This document shows, piece after piece, positions 27,054-37,196 of a stretch of 64,000 nucleotides of DNA. The DNA is from Magnetospirillum sp. ME-1. Its GTDB lineage: Bacteria; Pseudomonadota; Alphaproteobacteria; Rhodospirillales; Magnetospirillaceae. The notes under the pieces are model-generated. The model searched no databases, was not told the origin of the DNA, and worked only from the letters and a program-made list of their open reading frames with translations. The DNA lies in assembly GCF_002105535.1 (NCBI RefSeq), contig NZ_CP015848.1, positions 2,470,624-2,534,623 on the forward strand. Direction: 5' to 3'. Position numbers and translations under genes: made by a program. Numbering within the stretch: the first letter of the stretch is position 1; every line of letters starts with the position of its first letter.

Positions 27054-28691
27054 TTACCGCATTGAGCGGACGGCCTTGATGAGATTCGCCGTCGAGCAAT
27101 CATGGGTGCCGGGTGTACTGCCCGAGGACAGTTCCGGCAGGATGGCCTTGGCCAGCACCTTGCCCAGTTCCACCCCCCACTGGTCGAAGCTCGGCACGTC
27201 CCAGATCACGCCCTGGACGAACACCTTGTGCTCGTAGAGCGCGATCAGCATGCCCAGCGTGAAGGGGTCCAGCCGGGGGTATAGAAGCATGTTGCTGGGC
27301 CGGTTGCCGGGAAACACCCGGTGGGGCAGCTGGAAGGCGATCTCGGCGTCGTTCATGCCGGCCTTTTCCAGCTCGGCGCGGGCCTCGGCCTCGGTCTTGC
27401 CCTTCATCAGGGCTTCCGCCTGGGCCAGAACGTTGGACAGCAGCAGCAGGTGATGCTCGCCCAGCGGGTTATGGCTGTTGGCGGCGGCCAGGAAGTCGCA
27501 GGGGATCAGGCGGGTGCCCTGGTGGATCAGCTGGTAGAAGGCGTGCTGGCCATTGGTGCCGGGCTCGCCGAACACGATGGGGCCGGTGCCCCAGGCGACG
27601 CGGGCTCCGTCGAGGGCGGTGCCCTTGCCGTTGCTTTCCATGTCCAACTGCTGGAGATAGGCCGGCAGCCGGTGCAGATACTGGTCGTAGGGCAGCACGG
27701 CATAGGCGTCGGCGCCCAGGAAGTTGGCGTTCCAGATGCCGATCAGGGCCAGGATCACCGGCAGGTTGGACTCCAGCGGCGCGGTCTGGAAATGGCGGTC
27801 CATGGCGTGGCCGCCGTCCAGCAGACGCTCGAAATGGTCGAAGCCCACCGCCACGGCGATGGACAGGCCGATGGCCGACCACAGGGAATAGCGCCCGCCG
27901 ACCCAATCCCAGAACTCGAACATGTTGGCGGTGTCGATGCCGAACCCGGCCACCGCCTTGGCGTTGGTGGACAGCGCCACGAAATGGCTGGGAATGGCCG
28001 CCTCGCCCAGCTTTTCGGTCAGCCAGGCGCGGCAGGTCCGGGCGTTGGCGATGGTCTCCTGGGTGGTGAAGGTCTTCGACGCCACGATGAACAGGGTGGT
28101 TTCCGGATCGCAGAGCTTCAGCACCTCGGCGGCGTGGCTGCCGTCCACGTTGGAGATGAAGCGCACCGCCAGCCCGTCCTTCTGGTAGGGCTTCAGCGCC
28201 TCGGTGACCATCACCGGCCCCAGGTCGGAACCGCCGATGCCGATATTGACCACGCTATGGATGGGCTTGCCGGTGGCACCCTTCCACTCGCCCGACCGCA
28301 CCCGGCCACTGAAATCCTTCATGCGGGCCAGCACGGAATCCACCTCGGGCATCACGTCGCATCCGTCCACCATGACCGGCTGGCCGGACCGGTTGCGCAG
28401 CGCGGTGTGCAGCACGGCGCGGCGCTCGGTGGCGTTGATCCTGCCGCCCTGGAACATGGAATCGCGGGCCCGGGACAGCCCGGCCTGTTGCGCCAGACGG
28501 ACCAGGGCGGCCATCACGGACGCATCGATGCGGTTCTTGGAATAATCCAGCAGCAGATCGCCCAGGCGGGCGGAAAAGCGGTCGAAGCGGCCGGGATCCT
28601 CGGCGAACATGTCGCGCATGGGGCGCCGGCCGGTGGTGGAGGCCAGGGCCTCCAGTTCCGTCCAGGCGGGAAGCGTCGTCGGATGTGCCAT
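27054..28691 (-). CDS. pgi: Glucose-6-phosphate isomerase
   Basis: 545 residues from ATG 28691, normal for the enterobacterial-type enzyme. PGI signatures [18 protein letters not shown] and a C-terminal segment with [23 protein letters not shown]; catalytic Glu in GEPGTNGQH and the late [10 protein letters not shown]. Interconverts G6P and F6P in the cytoplasm. Same strand as the iron-cluster polyferredoxin gene upstream; 37 bp gap and no obvious functional link. Confidence 0.96.
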   Translation of the reverse strand: MAHPTTLPAWTELEALASTTGRRPMRDMFAEDPGRFDRFSARLGDLLLDYSKNRIDASVMAALVRLAQQAGLSRARDSMFQGGRINATERRAVLHTALRNRSGQPVMVDGCDVMPEVDSVLARMKDFSGRVRSGEWKGATGKPIHSVVNIGIGGSDLGPVMVTEALKPYQKDGLAVRFISNVDGSHAAEVLKLCDPETTLFIVASKTFTTQETIANARTCRAWLTEKLGEAAIPSHFVALSTNAKAVAGFGIDTANMFEFWDWVGGRYSLWSAIGLSIAVAVGFDHFERLLDGGHAMDRHFQTAPLESNLPVILALIGIWNANFLGADAYAVLPYDQYLHRLPAYLQQLDMESNGKGTALDGARVAWGTGPIVFGEPGTNGQHAFYQLIHQGTRLIPCDFLAAANSHNPLGEHHLLLLSNVLAQAEALMKGKTEAEARAELEKAGMNDAEIAFQLPHRVFPGNRPSNMLLYPRLDPFTLGMLIALYEHKVFVQGVIWDVPSFDQWGVELGKVLAKAILPELSSGSTPGTHDCSTANLIKAVRSMR

Positions 28692-28728
28692 GAGGGTCCC
28701 CCCGGTATTGCCGTGGGAGAATCCTACC

Positions 28729-30096
28729 CTACCAGACGAAGAAGAACACCCCCCACATGCCGATCTGGGCGAAGGCCCCGGCCAGACCCAGCGGCCAGGC
28801 GGCCAGGCGGCGGCCAAGGGAAACGGCCGGCAGGGACCGCCACAGCAGCAGGGCGCTCCAGGCCAGTCCTGCCGCCAGCACCCCGGCGCGGGCGTCGGGG
28901 ACCCAGGCGAGAAAGACGCCCTCGGCGGTGAGCTGGGTGAGCGTCATGGCCGACAGGCCGACGATCAGTCCGGCGGCTCCGGCCGGCACCAGCGCGTAGC
29001 CCAGCCGCCAAAGCAGTTCGGGCCGGCCCAGCACCCGGGCGCTCAGCCCCAGCCCGGCCAGCCCGATGGCACCGAACAGCAGCGCCGCGCCGCCCATGTA
29101 GGCCAGGATGCAGAAGCCGTCCAGCAGGGTGAAGACCTCGCCGGTCTCGTCGGAATTGGTCAAGAGCCACCAGGGCAGAGTCCCGGTCATGGGGAACAGG
29201 ACGTCGTGCTCCACCAGGATTTTGGCCAGTCCCTGCTTGAGCGCGATGAACACCGGCGAGGCCGACCACTGGAAGGCCCCGCTGGCCACCCCCATCACCC
29301 CGAACAGCAGCAGGACGATGTCCCAGGCCGAGACCTCGCGGGCGGGAAGGGCGGCGATCTCCGACCCCGGCAGGCGCGGCGCCAGTTCCACCGCGCCCCG
29401 GTGGCCCGAGCAACGGCCGCAATTATGGCACGAGCCGCCGCCGGTCATGGCGCGCACGTCCACCAGGGTGGCGCAATCCACCGCATGGGTGCGCGGCGCC
29501 GCCTTCCAGGCCTCGGCATCGACGCGGAAATGGACGGGCGCCAGGCGCGACAGCAGCGAGAACACGCCCGAGGCCGGGCAGAGATAGCGGCACCACACCC
29601 GCTTTCCCCGCCCATAGACCAGGCCGATGCCCAGCGCCATCACCGTCGAGACGCCGAGAATCAGCAGCGCCGCCTTGGGATATTCATAGACGGTGATCAT
29701 CTGGCCGTAGACCGTGGTGCAGACGAAAGCCACGAACGGCCAGCCCTTCCAGCGCAGCCAGGCGGGAATGGCGCGGCCCAGCCCATGGCGGCTCACCCAT
29801 TCGGTCATGGGGCCCTCGGGGCAGAACAGGCCGCACCAGGCGCGGCCCATCACCACCATGCTGACCATGACGAACGGCCACCACACCCCCCAGAAAGCGA
29901 ACTGGGCGAACAGCACCAGATCGTCCCAGATATGCCTGGAATCGTCGGGCACCGGCAGGAAGGCCGGCAATGTCACCAGGACCAGATAGATGACCACCAT
30001 CAGCCATTGCACCGCCTGGATCAGCCGGGAATGGCGGGCCAGGAAATGGCCGAGGACGGCCAGGGGGGTCGGGCGGACGGGCGTCAGGCTGTTCAT
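28729..30096 (-). CDS. Membrane polyferredoxin, FtrD-like (4Fe-4S)
   Basis: 455 residues from ATG 30096, about ten membrane helices. Two NapH/NosR-type CxxxCP motifs ([19 protein letters not shown]) and a third cluster [12 protein letters not shown], giving ligands for at least two 4Fe-4S centres. Such proteins are the electron-transfer part (FtrD) of FTR1-type ferrous iron uptake with a P19 protein and a cupredoxin, both present just upstream. The C-terminal 180 residues are a string of hydrophobic helices without Cys. No FTR1 permease is encoded in the window. Preceded by an operator-like motif and a hairpin, so it may have its own promoter. Confidence 0.8.
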   Translation of the reverse strand: MNSLTPVRPTPLAVLGHFLARHSRLIQAVQWLMVVIYLVLVTLPAFLPVPDDSRHIWDDLVLFAQFAFWGVWWPFVMVSMVVMGRAWCGLFCPEGPMTEWVSRHGLGRAIPAWLRWKGWPFVAFVCTTVYGQMITVYEYPKAALLILGVSTVMALGIGLVYGRGKRVWCRYLCPASGVFSLLSRLAPVHFRVDAEAWKAAPRTHAVDCATLVDVRAMTGGGSCHNCGRCSGHRGAVELAPRLPGSEIAALPAREVSAWDIVLLLFGVMGVASGAFQWSASPVFIALKQGLAKILVEHDVLFPMTGTLPWWLLTNSDETGEVFTLLDGFCILAYMGGAALLFGAIGLAGLGLSARVLGRPELLWRLGYALVPAGAAGLIVGLSAMTLTQLTAEGVFLAWVPDARAGVLAAGLAWSALLLWRSLPAVSLGRRLAAWPLGLAGAFAQIGMWGVFFFVW

Positions 30097-30113
30097 TCGG
30101 TCCTCAAAGGCGA

Positions 30114-30146
30114 AACCATGCCCGGCTGTCGGCACCGGGCATGGTT
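30114..30146. terminator. Hairpin between porin and polyferredoxin genes
   Basis: Perfect 12-bp stem AACCATGCCCGG / CCGGGCATGGTT with a 9-base loop. On the gene strand it is followed by TTTCG. It could end or stabilise the porin mRNA and thereby separate its expression from the polyferredoxin gene. Confidence 0.6.
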
Positions 30147-30163
30147 GTTGTTGATAATACAAG

Positions 30164-30178
30164 TGAGATGCATTCGCA
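30164..30178. promoter_or_regulatory. Operator-like motif 3 of the iron cluster
   Basis: On the gene strand: TGCGA-ATGCA-TCTCA, 68 bp before the polyferredoxin ATG, with TATTAT (a possible -10) right after it. Same TGCGA-N5 pattern as the sites at 32243-32257 and 32443-32457. Confidence 0.45.
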
Positions 30179-30182
30179 TCAC

Positions 30183-31649
30183 TTAATACGTCAACTGCCC
30201 TCTCAGCCCCAAGGCATAGGCGACCTCGCCCGAGGGATTGCCGCCGGGATGGCGGATGATCTGGACGTCGGGGGTCAGGTCGAAGCGGGGCATGACGCGG
30301 TAGCGGTAGTAAAGCTCCGCCGTCTGCTCGAAGGACGTCGCCTTGTACCCCACATCCGGCGTGCCGTCGTTGTCGAGATCCAGGGTGGACGACTTGTCGC
30401 GGTAGGTCTTGGACACGTGGTTGGCCACCAGGCCCAGACCCAGGCCATCGGCGCCGCGGCCCCAGTACGAACCGTTGACCTCGCCGCCGGCGCTGACGCT
30501 CTGGTCGAAGCGCGTCTTGCCCTTCAGCTGATAGCCGTAGCGGCCGAACAGGGTGACGTAATCGTCCACCTTCTGGTCCACGGACAGGCCGAGTCCGGCA
30601 TGGCGGCCCCGCTTGTTGTCGAAGTCGGTGGCGCGGTCGTTGGTCCAGCCGTAGACGCGGTAGGTGCCTTCCAGACCGCCGAAGAAGCGCTGGGTGGTCT
30701 CCGCCTGAACAATGCGGAAGGGGAACTCGTTGGAGCCCTGGAATGACGCGCCGGTCCCCGTCTCGAAGACGCCGGCCTGCACCTTCCACTTGTCGGCGTC
30801 GTTGACATAGGCCATGCGCAGGCCGGGCGAAAAGCCGAAGGGATCCACCCCAACGTCGCCGCCGGCATCCAGCAGGGCGTTGTGGACCAGGGCGGAATTC
30901 ATGAAATACACGGTCTCGTCGTTGGCCACGGCGTTCTTGTCGAAGAAGCCGAAGGGATCCATCTTGCCGGCGGTGATCTCCATGTGATGCTTGGCGGTCT
31001 TCAGGTCGCCGCCGAACGGCACGTCGAGCTGGTACCAGGCCTCCACCAGGCCGATGGCCGCGTCGGTGTTGTCGGCGCCGGAGCGCTGGAAGGCCGTGCC
31101 GTTGACCGAGGCCATGGAGTTGCTGACCGTGCCCAGGCCACGCCCCTGGCCCATGCGCAGATGGGTGAAGATGGTGCCCTTGGAATTGCCGACATTGCCG
31201 CCGGGAATGGTCAGGGTCACGTCGCCGCGCCAGTTGAGCTGGCCGTCCTTTTCCTGGGACTGGCCGATCAGATTCTGGCCCACCACGGTCATGCCGGCGC
31301 CCACCTTGATGCCGCCCAGCACGTCGACGACCTTCGAGCCCTTCTTGTAGGAGAGGATCTCGTTCTCGGCGGCCTTGACGCGGGCCGCCACCTCGGGCTC
31401 GTTCTCGCTGATGGTATCCTGGGCCATGGCTTTTTCCATGGCGGCGTTATGGCTCTCCAGCTTCTCGATACGCTGCTCGGTGTCGGCGGCGGCGGTCTTC
31501 TTGCGTTCCAGTTCCTCGACGCGGTTGGCCAGGCGCCTGATCTCGGCCAGCAGTTCGGCGGTGGACGGGTCCTTGGCCGGGGCGGCCCAGGCCGGGGCGG
31601 CGGCGATCAATCCGATCGCGGCCGCCGTGGCAAGGAAACGGCTGTTCAT
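30183..31649 (-). CDS. OprB-like outer-membrane porin with coiled-coil N-terminus
   Basis: 488 residues, ATG 31649 overlapping the P19 stop by one base (TGATG). Signal peptide MNSRFLATAAAIGLIAAAPAWA. Residues 30-80 form a heptad coiled coil (ELLAEIRRLANRVEELERKK) that can bind peptidoglycan or trimerise, and the rest is a beta barrel ending in aromatic LRGQLTY. Segments such as WYQLDVPFGG, FRIVQAETTQRFFGGLEG and DYVTLFGRYGYQLKG fit the OprB carbohydrate-porin family. Its place between P19 and polyferredoxin genes implies passage of iron or an iron ligand (inference). Confidence 0.78.
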   Translation of the reverse strand: MNSRFLATAAAIGLIAAAPAWAAPAKDPSTAELLAEIRRLANRVEELERKKTAAADTEQRIEKLESHNAAMEKAMAQDTISENEPEVAARVKAAENEILSYKKGSKVVDVLGGIKVGAGMTVVGQNLIGQSQEKDGQLNWRGDVTLTIPGGNVGNSKGTIFTHLRMGQGRGLGTVSNSMASVNGTAFQRSGADNTDAAIGLVEAWYQLDVPFGGDLKTAKHHMEITAGKMDPFGFFDKNAVANDETVYFMNSALVHNALLDAGGDVGVDPFGFSPGLRMAYVNDADKWKVQAGVFETGTGASFQGSNEFPFRIVQAETTQRFFGGLEGTYRVYGWTNDRATDFDNKRGRHAGLGLSVDQKVDDYVTLFGRYGYQLKGKTRFDQSVSAGGEVNGSYWGRGADGLGLGLVANHVSKTYRDKSSTLDLDNDGTPDVGYKATSFEQTAELYYRYRVMPRFDLTPDVQIIRHPGGNPSGEVAYALGLRGQLTY

Positions 31650-32212
31650 CAGTAGCCGCCCTTCTTGCCGACACCGGCGAAGACGAATTCATAATCCAGG
31701 GTGAAGGCGGGGAACCACGGGCGCACGCCGGTGGCGCGGTCGGTGTGGCGGCCGTAATGCTTGCCCGAGGCGTTCTCCGGGGCGTTGGGAGGCAGGATGG
31801 TGTACTTCACCTTGTACTTGCCCGGGCCCTTCAGCTTGATGTTGTCGCCGTAATGGGGGCCGTCATTGGCCACCATGGGCATCATGTCGCCCTTGATCAC
31901 CTCGCCGGAATCCACCTTGGTCAGCTCGTACTTGACCAGCAGGTAGGGAATCCACGCGCCCTCGGGATAGCCGTTGGGATTGCCCTGCAGGGCCTTGATG
32001 TCGGCCTCGATGTGGATGTCCGACTGCTCGGGCTGCAGCATCATGCCGTCGGGCTCCATGCGCACGGCCTGAAGGTAGACGGCGCCGATCTCCATGCCGT
32101 AGCGGGTCTCGGGAGCGCCGATGGGGTACTCCACCGCCAGGGCCGGGGCGGAAGCGGCGGACAATCCCGCCAGGACGGCGAGGGCGGGAAGGAAGGTCTG
32201 GCGTTTGATCAT
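31649..32212 (-). CDS. P19/FtrA-type periplasmic iron transport protein
   Basis: 187 residues from ATG 32212. Signal peptide ending SAPALA, then VEYPIGAPETRYGMEIGAVYLQAV. The P19 signature is clear: MMLQPEQSDIHIEADI, GAWIPYLLVKYEL and DMMPMVANDGPHYGDNIKL, with the Met, His and acidic metal ligands seen in Campylobacter P19. These dimers bind copper and iron and hand iron to an FTR1 permease. First gene of the leftward cluster; a palindromic operator-like site sits 31-45 bp upstream. Confidence 0.9.
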   Translation of the reverse strand: MIKRQTFLPALAVLAGLSAASAPALAVEYPIGAPETRYGMEIGAVYLQAVRMEPDGMMLQPEQSDIHIEADIKALQGNPNGYPEGAWIPYLLVKYELTKVDSGEVIKGDMMPMVANDGPHYGDNIKLKGPGKYKVKYTILPPNAPENASGKHYGRHTDRATGVRPWFPAFTLDYEFVFAGVGKKGGY

Positions 32213-32242
32213 GGGGGGCCTCTGCGCGAATGGGAATGCGAC

Positions 32243-32257
32243 TGCAAGTGACTCGCA
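32243..32257. promoter_or_regulatory. Operator-like motif 1 (before the P19 gene)
   Basis: On the P19 strand TGCGA-GTCAC-TTGCA, within a larger palindrome TGCGACTGCAAGTGACTCGCA (32237-32257). Position close to the start codon suits a repressor such as Fur or Irr. The wider 32213-32474 gap holds the divergent promoters. Confidence 0.5.
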
Positions 32258-32442
32258 ATTGCTTTTGGTTAAGGCCTCTCGCCCTATTCTGTCAACACCC
32301 ATAATTTTCCCCGGAGTTATGCGCGTCGCCGGCGAGGCCCGGAGAACGCTTGGGATTACCCCGTGAAATCAGGGCCTTGCCCATCAGCGGGAAATTCCCT
32401 CAATCCAATTCTGGACAAAGCCTTAGGACTTGCGTATGAGAA

Positions 32443-32457
32443 TGCGAGTCGGTCGCA
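32443..32457. promoter_or_regulatory. Operator-like motif 2 (before the cupredoxin gene)
   Basis: TGCGA-GTCGG-TCGCA, a 15-bp palindrome with perfect 5-bp arms, 18 bp upstream of the cupredoxin ATG, preceded by TGCGTATGAGAA, which resembles a Fur half-site. Confidence 0.5.
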
Positions 32458-32474
32458 AACTTAAGAGGCCCTCC

Positions 32475-32813
32475 ATGCCTGCGCTCCTGCGAATCATTCT
32501 CCCCATCCTGCTTGTCTCCCTATGGAGTCCGCTCGCCGGGGCGGCCGACGAGGTCGTGGTCAAGCTGACCATCAAGGATCACCGCTTCATCCCGGAGCGG
32601 CTGGAAATTCCCGCCAGGACCAAGGTGATCCTGCTGGTCCGCAACGAGGACGCGGAGCCCGAGGAATTCGAGTGCCTGCCCCTTCGCCGCGAGAAGATCG
32701 TCTTTCCCGGCACCGAGGTCCGCGTGGTGCTGGGCAAGGTGGATGCCGGCGAATACCCCTTCTTCGGCGAGTACCACGAGGCCACCGCCAAAGGGGTGAT
32801 CATCGCCCGGTAA
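32475..32813 (+). CDS. Periplasmic cupredoxin-like protein (FtrB-type)
   Basis: 112 residues from ATG 32475 with AGAGG upstream; an in-frame ATG at 32430 is less likely. Signal peptide MPALLRIILPILLVSLWSPLAGA. The mature domain (VVVKLTIKDHRFIPERLEIPARTKVILLVRN ... EEFECLPLRREKIVFPG ... GEYPFFGEYHEATAKG) is the EfeO/FtrB cupredoxin type. A classical Cys-His-Met copper loop is not visible. In FtrABCD systems it is thought to oxidise or buffer iron before the permease. Divergent from the P19 gene. Confidence 0.85.
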   Translation: MPALLRIILPILLVSLWSPLAGAADEVVVKLTIKDHRFIPERLEIPARTKVILLVRNEDAEPEEFECLPLRREKIVFPGTEVRVVLGKVDAGEYPFFGEYHEATAKGVIIAR

Positions 32814-32912
32814 AGACCCTAATACGGATGAGCCTTGGCAATTTCCCGGCATTGGGCGCTCTAATATCCACTCACCTCATGTGGGTATTCTGCGGAAATT
32901 GAGGAGGCGGCC

Positions 32913-32993
32913 ATGGAAGATTTTTCCAAGAACCTGCTGATCGCAGCCTTGCCCGGCGGCAGCTACTGGCTTCTCGGCCTGCTGCTGCTTTAG
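32913..32993 (+). CDS. Candidate 26-residue hydrophobic microprotein
   Basis: ATG 32913, 26 codons, stop TAG at 32991. The product is an amphipathic head MEDFSKNLLIAAL plus PGGSYWLLGLLLL, which could form one short membrane helix. A strong ribosome site GAGGAGG (32901-32907) lies 5 bp upstream. It sits between the cupredoxin and acetyltransferase genes, so it may belong to the iron cluster. Length alone gives little statistical support; the Shine-Dalgarno match is the main evidence. Confidence 0.5.
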   Translation: MEDFSKNLLIAALPGGSYWLLGLLLL

Positions 32994-33055
32994 TCACGGT
33001 GGCCTTCCCTCTCCCGCCGTGTCAGGATTTGCCGGCGCGGCCGGGAGATGAGGAT

Positions 33056-33559
33056 ATGAGGGACGACGTCGAGATCGTGGCGGGATGGCAGCCGGGCGCC
33101 ATCGGCGACATCGTCGCCATGCAGTCGCGCTATTATGCGCTCCACTGGAATTTCGGCCCCTATTTCGAGGCCAAGGTGGCCACCGAGCTGGCCGCCTTCG
33201 TCCGCGACCGCCACCGCTTCGCCAGCCAGCTGTGGTGCGCCGTGGACAACCGCGAGCGGATGATCGGATCGGTGGCCATCGACGGCGCCAAGGGGCCCGA
33301 AGCCGGTGCCCATCTGCGCTGGTTCATGGTCGATCCCAACCGCCAGGGCATGGGGGCGGGCTCGCGCCTTTTGGATTGCGCCCTGGAATTCTGCCGCGAG
33401 AAGGGCTTCGCCTCGGTCTACTTATGGACCTTCGCCGGCCTGCATGCGGCGCGGCGGCTGTACGAGGCGCGCGGCTTCGTCCTCACCCAGGAGCTGACCG
33501 GCGAAACCTGGGGCAAGCCGGTGACCGAACAGTGCTTCCAGCTGGATCTGGCGGGATGA
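33056..33559 (+). CDS. GNAT-family N-acetyltransferase
   Basis: 167 residues from ATG 33056 (GGGAGATGAGG upstream). GNAT motif A: HLRWFMVDPNRQGMGAGSRLLDCALEF (acetyl-CoA loop Q-G-M-G-A-G), and motif B: VYLWTFAGLHAARRLYEARGFVLTQE. The front HWNFGPYFEAKVATELAAFV is usual for the MarR-linked acetyltransferase subgroup, but no HTH is fused here. The acceptor is unknown. 39 bp upstream of murJ. Confidence 0.88.
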   Translation: MRDDVEIVAGWQPGAIGDIVAMQSRYYALHWNFGPYFEAKVATELAAFVRDRHRFASQLWCAVDNRERMIGSVAIDGAKGPEAGAHLRWFMVDPNRQGMGAGSRLLDCALEFCREKGFASVYLWTFAGLHAARRLYEARGFVLTQELTGETWGKPVTEQCFQLDLAG

Positions 33560-33598
33560 GCCCTTGCGTCGGCCAAAACTTGCCCCAATAGTGCGGCC

Positions 33599-35146
33599 AT
33601 GAGTCTGTTCCGCTCCATCGCCACGGTCGGCGGTTTCACCATGCTGTCGCGCGTCACCGGCCTGGCGCGCGAGATGATGATCGCCCATTTCCTCGGCGCC
33701 GGGGCGGTGGCCGACGCCTTCTTCGTCGCCTTCCGCTTTCCCAACCTGTTCCGCTCGCTGTTCGCCGAAGGGGCGTTCAACGCCGCCTTCGTGCCGCTGT
33801 TCACCGGCAAGATGGCCACGGAAGGGACCGAGGAGGCGCGCCGCTTCGCCGAGCAGGCCTTCTCGGTCATGGCCCTGGTGCTCACCCTGTTCGTGGCGGT
33901 GATGGAGCTGTCCATGCCCTGGGCGGTCTACGGCCTGGCCCCGGGCTTCGACGCGGTGCCGGGCAAGATGGCGCTGGCGGTGGAATTCTCGCGCATCTGC
34001 TTTCCCTATCTGCTGTTCATCTCGCTGGTCAGCCTGCAGGCCGGAGTCCTGAACTCCATGGGCCGCTTCGCGGCGGCCGCCGCCACGCCGGTGCTCTTGA
34101 ACCTCACCTCCATGGCCGGGCTGTGGTTCCTGGTGCCCTATTCCGAGACCGCCGGCCACGCCATGGCCTGGGGCACCTTCGCCGCCGGCGTGGTGCAGTT
34201 CGTCTGGCTATCGCGCGCGGCGCGGCGCGTCGGCATGGGATTGGGGCTCACCCGCCCCCGCCTGACGCCCGAGGTCGGGCTGCTGTTCAAGCGCATCGTG
34301 CCCGGCGCGGTGGGGGCCGGGGTGTACCAGGTCAATCTGGTGATCAACACCATGATCGCATCGACCGTGGCCGACGGCGCGGTCAGCTACCTCAACTACG
34401 CCGACCGGGTGAACCAGTTGCCGCTGGGGGTGGTGGGCATCGCCATCGGCACCGCCCTGCTCCCCACCCTGTCGCGCCAGCTGAAGGCGGGCGAGGCCGA
34501 GGCGGCGCGCACCAGCCAGAACCGCGCCATGGAACTGGGCCTCGCCCTGACTCTCCCGGCGGCGGTCGCCCTGATGGTCATCGCCGCGCCGGTGATCCGG
34601 GTGCTGTTCGAGCGGGGCTCCTTCGGCCCCCACGAGACCGAGGCGACGGCAAGCGCCCTGGTGGCCTTCGCCATCGGCCTTCCCGCCTATGTGCTGGTCA
34701 AGGTGCTGGTGCCCGGCTTCTTCGCCCGCGAGGACACGTCCACGCCGGTGCGGGTGGCGGGCGTGGCCATGGTGCTCAACGTCGTCCTCAACCTCGCCAT
34801 GGCCAAGCCCCTGGGCCATGTGGGCATGGCGCTGGCCACCGCCGTCGCCGCCTGGGCCAATGTGGCCATCCTGGCCGTGCTGCTGGCCCGGCGCGGCTAT
34901 TTCACCCTGGACGATCGCCTGAAGTCCAAGGCGCCGCGCATCATCGCCGCCTGCGCCGTGATGGGGGGCGTGTTGTGGAGCGGTAAATGGGCACTGTGGC
35001 CCCTGGCCCAGGGCCAGCTGATGGCGGTCGCCATCCTGGCCGGCCTGGTGGTCCTGGGCGCCCTGGCCTTCCTGGCCGCCGCCCAGGTGCTGGGCGCGCT
35101 GAGTCTCGGCGAAATCCGGGGGATGATGCGGCGGAAGAAGGGTTGA
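33599..35146 (+). CDS. murJ: Lipid II flippase MurJ
   Basis: 515 residues, about 14 membrane helices. MurJ/MviN signatures: [52 protein letters not shown] at the front, then a polar cavity lined by Arg/Asp residues. It flips lipid-linked peptidoglycan precursor across the inner membrane and is normally essential. Length is normal. trpS follows 64 bp downstream. Confidence 0.96.
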   Translation: MSLFRSIATVGGFTMLSRVTGLAREMMIAHFLGAGAVADAFFVAFRFPNLFRSLFAEGAFNAAFVPLFTGKMATEGTEEARRFAEQAFSVMALVLTLFVAVMELSMPWAVYGLAPGFDAVPGKMALAVEFSRICFPYLLFISLVSLQAGVLNSMGRFAAAAATPVLLNLTSMAGLWFLVPYSETAGHAMAWGTFAAGVVQFVWLSRAARRVGMGLGLTRPRLTPEVGLLFKRIVPGAVGAGVYQVNLVINTMIASTVADGAVSYLNYADRVNQLPLGVVGIAIGTALLPTLSRQLKAGEAEAARTSQNRAMELGLALTLPAAVALMVIAAPVIRVLFERGSFGPHETEATASALVAFAIGLPAYVLVKVLVPGFFAREDTSTPVRVAGVAMVLNVVLNLAMAKPLGHVGMALATAVAAWANVAILAVLLARRGYFTLDDRLKSKAPRIIAACAVMGGVLWSGKWALWPLAQGQLMAVAILAGLVVLGALAFLAAAQVLGALSLGEIRGMMRRKKG

Positions 35147-35210
35147 ATTGGGCCGGGCGAGGAGTATACCTCTCCCCCTGATCATCGCTCGAACGGAGTC
35201 CAAACCCGTC

Positions 35211-36209
35211 ATGAACCGCATCTTTTCCGGCGTCCAGCCCACCGGCAACCTCCATCTCGGCAATTACCTGGGCGCCATCCGCAACTGGGTGCGGCTTCAA
35301 GACCAGTTCGAGTGCATCTTCTGCATCGTCGACATGCACGCCATCACCCTGTGGCAGGACCCCAAAGAGCTGACCCGCAATATCCGGGAAGTCACCGCCG
35401 GCATGATCGCCGCCGGCGTCGATCCGGCCAAGCACATCGTCTTCAACCAGTCGACGGTTCCCGCCCATGCCCAGCTGGCCTGGATCTTCAACTGCGTGGC
35501 GCGCATGGGCTGGCTGAACCGCATGACCCAGTTCAAGGATAAGGCGGGCAAGCACAAGGAGAATGCCTCGGTCGGCCTCTTCGCCTATCCCAACCTGATG
35601 AGCGCCGACATCCTGGCCTACAAGGCCACCCATGTGCCGGTGGGCGAGGACCAGAAGCAGCATCTGGAACTGGCCCGCGACACGGCGCAAAAGTTCAACA
35701 ACGATTTCGGCGTCGAGTTCTTCCCGCTGCCCGAACCCATCATTCCGCCCGAGGCGGCGCGCATCATGAGCTTGCGCGACGGCGCCAAGAAGATGAGCAA
35801 GTCGGATGAATCCGATTACTCGCGCATCAACATGACCGACGATGCCGACGCCATCGCCTTGAAGATCAGGAAGGCCAAGACCGACCTCGAACCGCTGCCC
35901 GGCACCCTGGACGGGCTTGAAGGCCGCCCCGAGGCCTCCAACCTTCTGGGCATCTACGCCGCCCTGTCGGACAAGGAGAAGGCCCAGGTGGTGAGCCAGT
36001 TCGAAGGCAAGCAGTTCTCGGACTTCAAGAAGGAGCTGGTGGAGCTGGCCGTCTCCGTGCTGGGTCCCATCAACGCCGAGATGAAGCGCCTGATGACCGA
36101 CACCGCCCACATCGATTCCATCCTGCGTTCGGGCGCCGAGCGGGCCGATGCCATCGCCCGGCCGATCATCAGGGACGTCTACGACATCGTCGGATTCCTG
36201 CGGCCATGA
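35211..36209 (+). CDS. trpS: Tryptophanyl-tRNA synthetase
   Basis: 332 residues from ATG 35211; an ATG at 35148 is in frame but the true start [23 protein letters not shown] is clear. Class I HIGH-like motif HLGNY and KMSKS in [11 protein letters not shown]. Length is normal for bacterial TrpRS. Its stop overlaps the start of the DUF2333 gene (ATGA). Confidence 0.96.
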   Translation: MNRIFSGVQPTGNLHLGNYLGAIRNWVRLQDQFECIFCIVDMHAITLWQDPKELTRNIREVTAGMIAAGVDPAKHIVFNQSTVPAHAQLAWIFNCVARMGWLNRMTQFKDKAGKHKENASVGLFAYPNLMSADILAYKATHVPVGEDQKQHLELARDTAQKFNNDFGVEFFPLPEPIIPPEAARIMSLRDGAKKMSKSDESDYSRINMTDDADAIALKIRKAKTDLEPLPGTLDGLEGRPEASNLLGIYAALSDKEKAQVVSQFEGKQFSDFKKELVELAVSVLGPINAEMKRLMTDTAHIDSILRSGAERADAIARPIIRDVYDIVGFLRP

Positions 36210-37186
36210 CCCAGCGCTTCGCCGAAGGCCTGCTGAACGCCGTCGCCGCCGCCCTGGCCGGCATCGCCGCAATCCTGCGCCATCCGTCGCGCCGCTTCGT
36301 GCTGTGGGCCTTCGCCGTTGTCGTGGTGCTGGTCTTCCCCGTCGCCATGCTGGTGATCAGTAAGGTGGACGACAATCCCGACTTCGCCGCCGGTACGGTG
36401 ACGGGAGCCCGCTCGCGCGGGGTGGCGGTCACCGCCGCCCTGATCACCCGCGAGCTGGACGGCAGCAAGTGGCACGCCAACGACCCCTTCTTCATGCCCG
36501 GCGCCTGGCTGCGCGACATGCCGGCCTTCCAGCTGGGCCTGGTGGGCGGGCTGGCCCGCATGGTCGGCGCGCTCAATTCCGAGAAGGGCGTGGCCTTCGG
36601 TCCCAACGGCACCGACGTCAACCTCAACCACGCCGCCGGCCTGCTGAAATATCCCGGCACGGTGTGGAAGTTCGACACCCACAAATCCTGGCTGCCCACC
36701 GCCTCGGCCGAGAAGCAGTATCGCAACGCCCAGCGTTCGCTGGACCTCTACAACGACATGGTGGCGGCCGGCGGCACCCCCTTCGAGCGCAAGCCCGAGG
36801 CCCTGGCGGCCGTGGTCGAGGCGCTGATCCGCGACCTGGACGAGGTCACCGAAGCCATCGACCACCATCTGGCCGCCGGGCATCTGGTGCTGCTGGATTT
36901 CGGGGTGGACGGGGTGTTCTACGGCAACAAGGGCCGGCTTTACGCCTATTCCATCGTGCTGCGCGAACTGGGCCGCGATTTCGAGAAGACGCTGGCCGAC
37001 CGCCGCCAGCTGGAAGCCTGGACCCGCATGGTGGACCAACTGGCCGCGAGCGCGCGCCTCAAGCCCTGGCTGGTGTGGAGCGCCGCCCCCGATTCCAGCT
37101 TCCTGCCCAACCATCTGGCGGCGCAAGGCTACGGCGCGCTGCGGGTGCGCATGCAGGCCGCCGAGATACTGGCCGCGCTGAAATAG
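36206..37186 (+). CDS. DUF2333 family membrane-anchored protein
   Basis: 326 residues. One membrane helix at about residues 30-52 ([21 protein letters not shown]), then a large periplasmic domain with [35 protein letters not shown] near 95, typical of DUF2333. Function unknown in the family. Coupled to trpS by an ATGA overlap; the downstream region holds a family A repeat. Confidence 0.85.
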   Translation: MTQRFAEGLLNAVAAALAGIAAILRHPSRRFVLWAFAVVVVLVFPVAMLVISKVDDNPDFAAGTVTGARSRGVAVTAALITRELDGSKWHANDPFFMPGAWLRDMPAFQLGLVGGLARMVGALNSEKGVAFGPNGTDVNLNHAAGLLKYPGTVWKFDTHKSWLPTASAEKQYRNAQRSLDLYNDMVAAGGTPFERKPEALAAVVEALIRDLDEVTEAIDHHLAAGHLVLLDFGVDGVFYGNKGRLYAYSIVLRELGRDFEKTLADRRQLEAWTRMVDQLAASARLKPWLVWSAAPDSSFLPNHLAAQGYGALRVRMQAAEILAALK

Positions 37187-37196
37187 GGTGGAGGGT

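Noticed and set aside
29684-30007. Small ORFs opposite the polyferredoxin gene
   Set aside because: They lie within a membrane-protein gene in a different frame and show no start signals.
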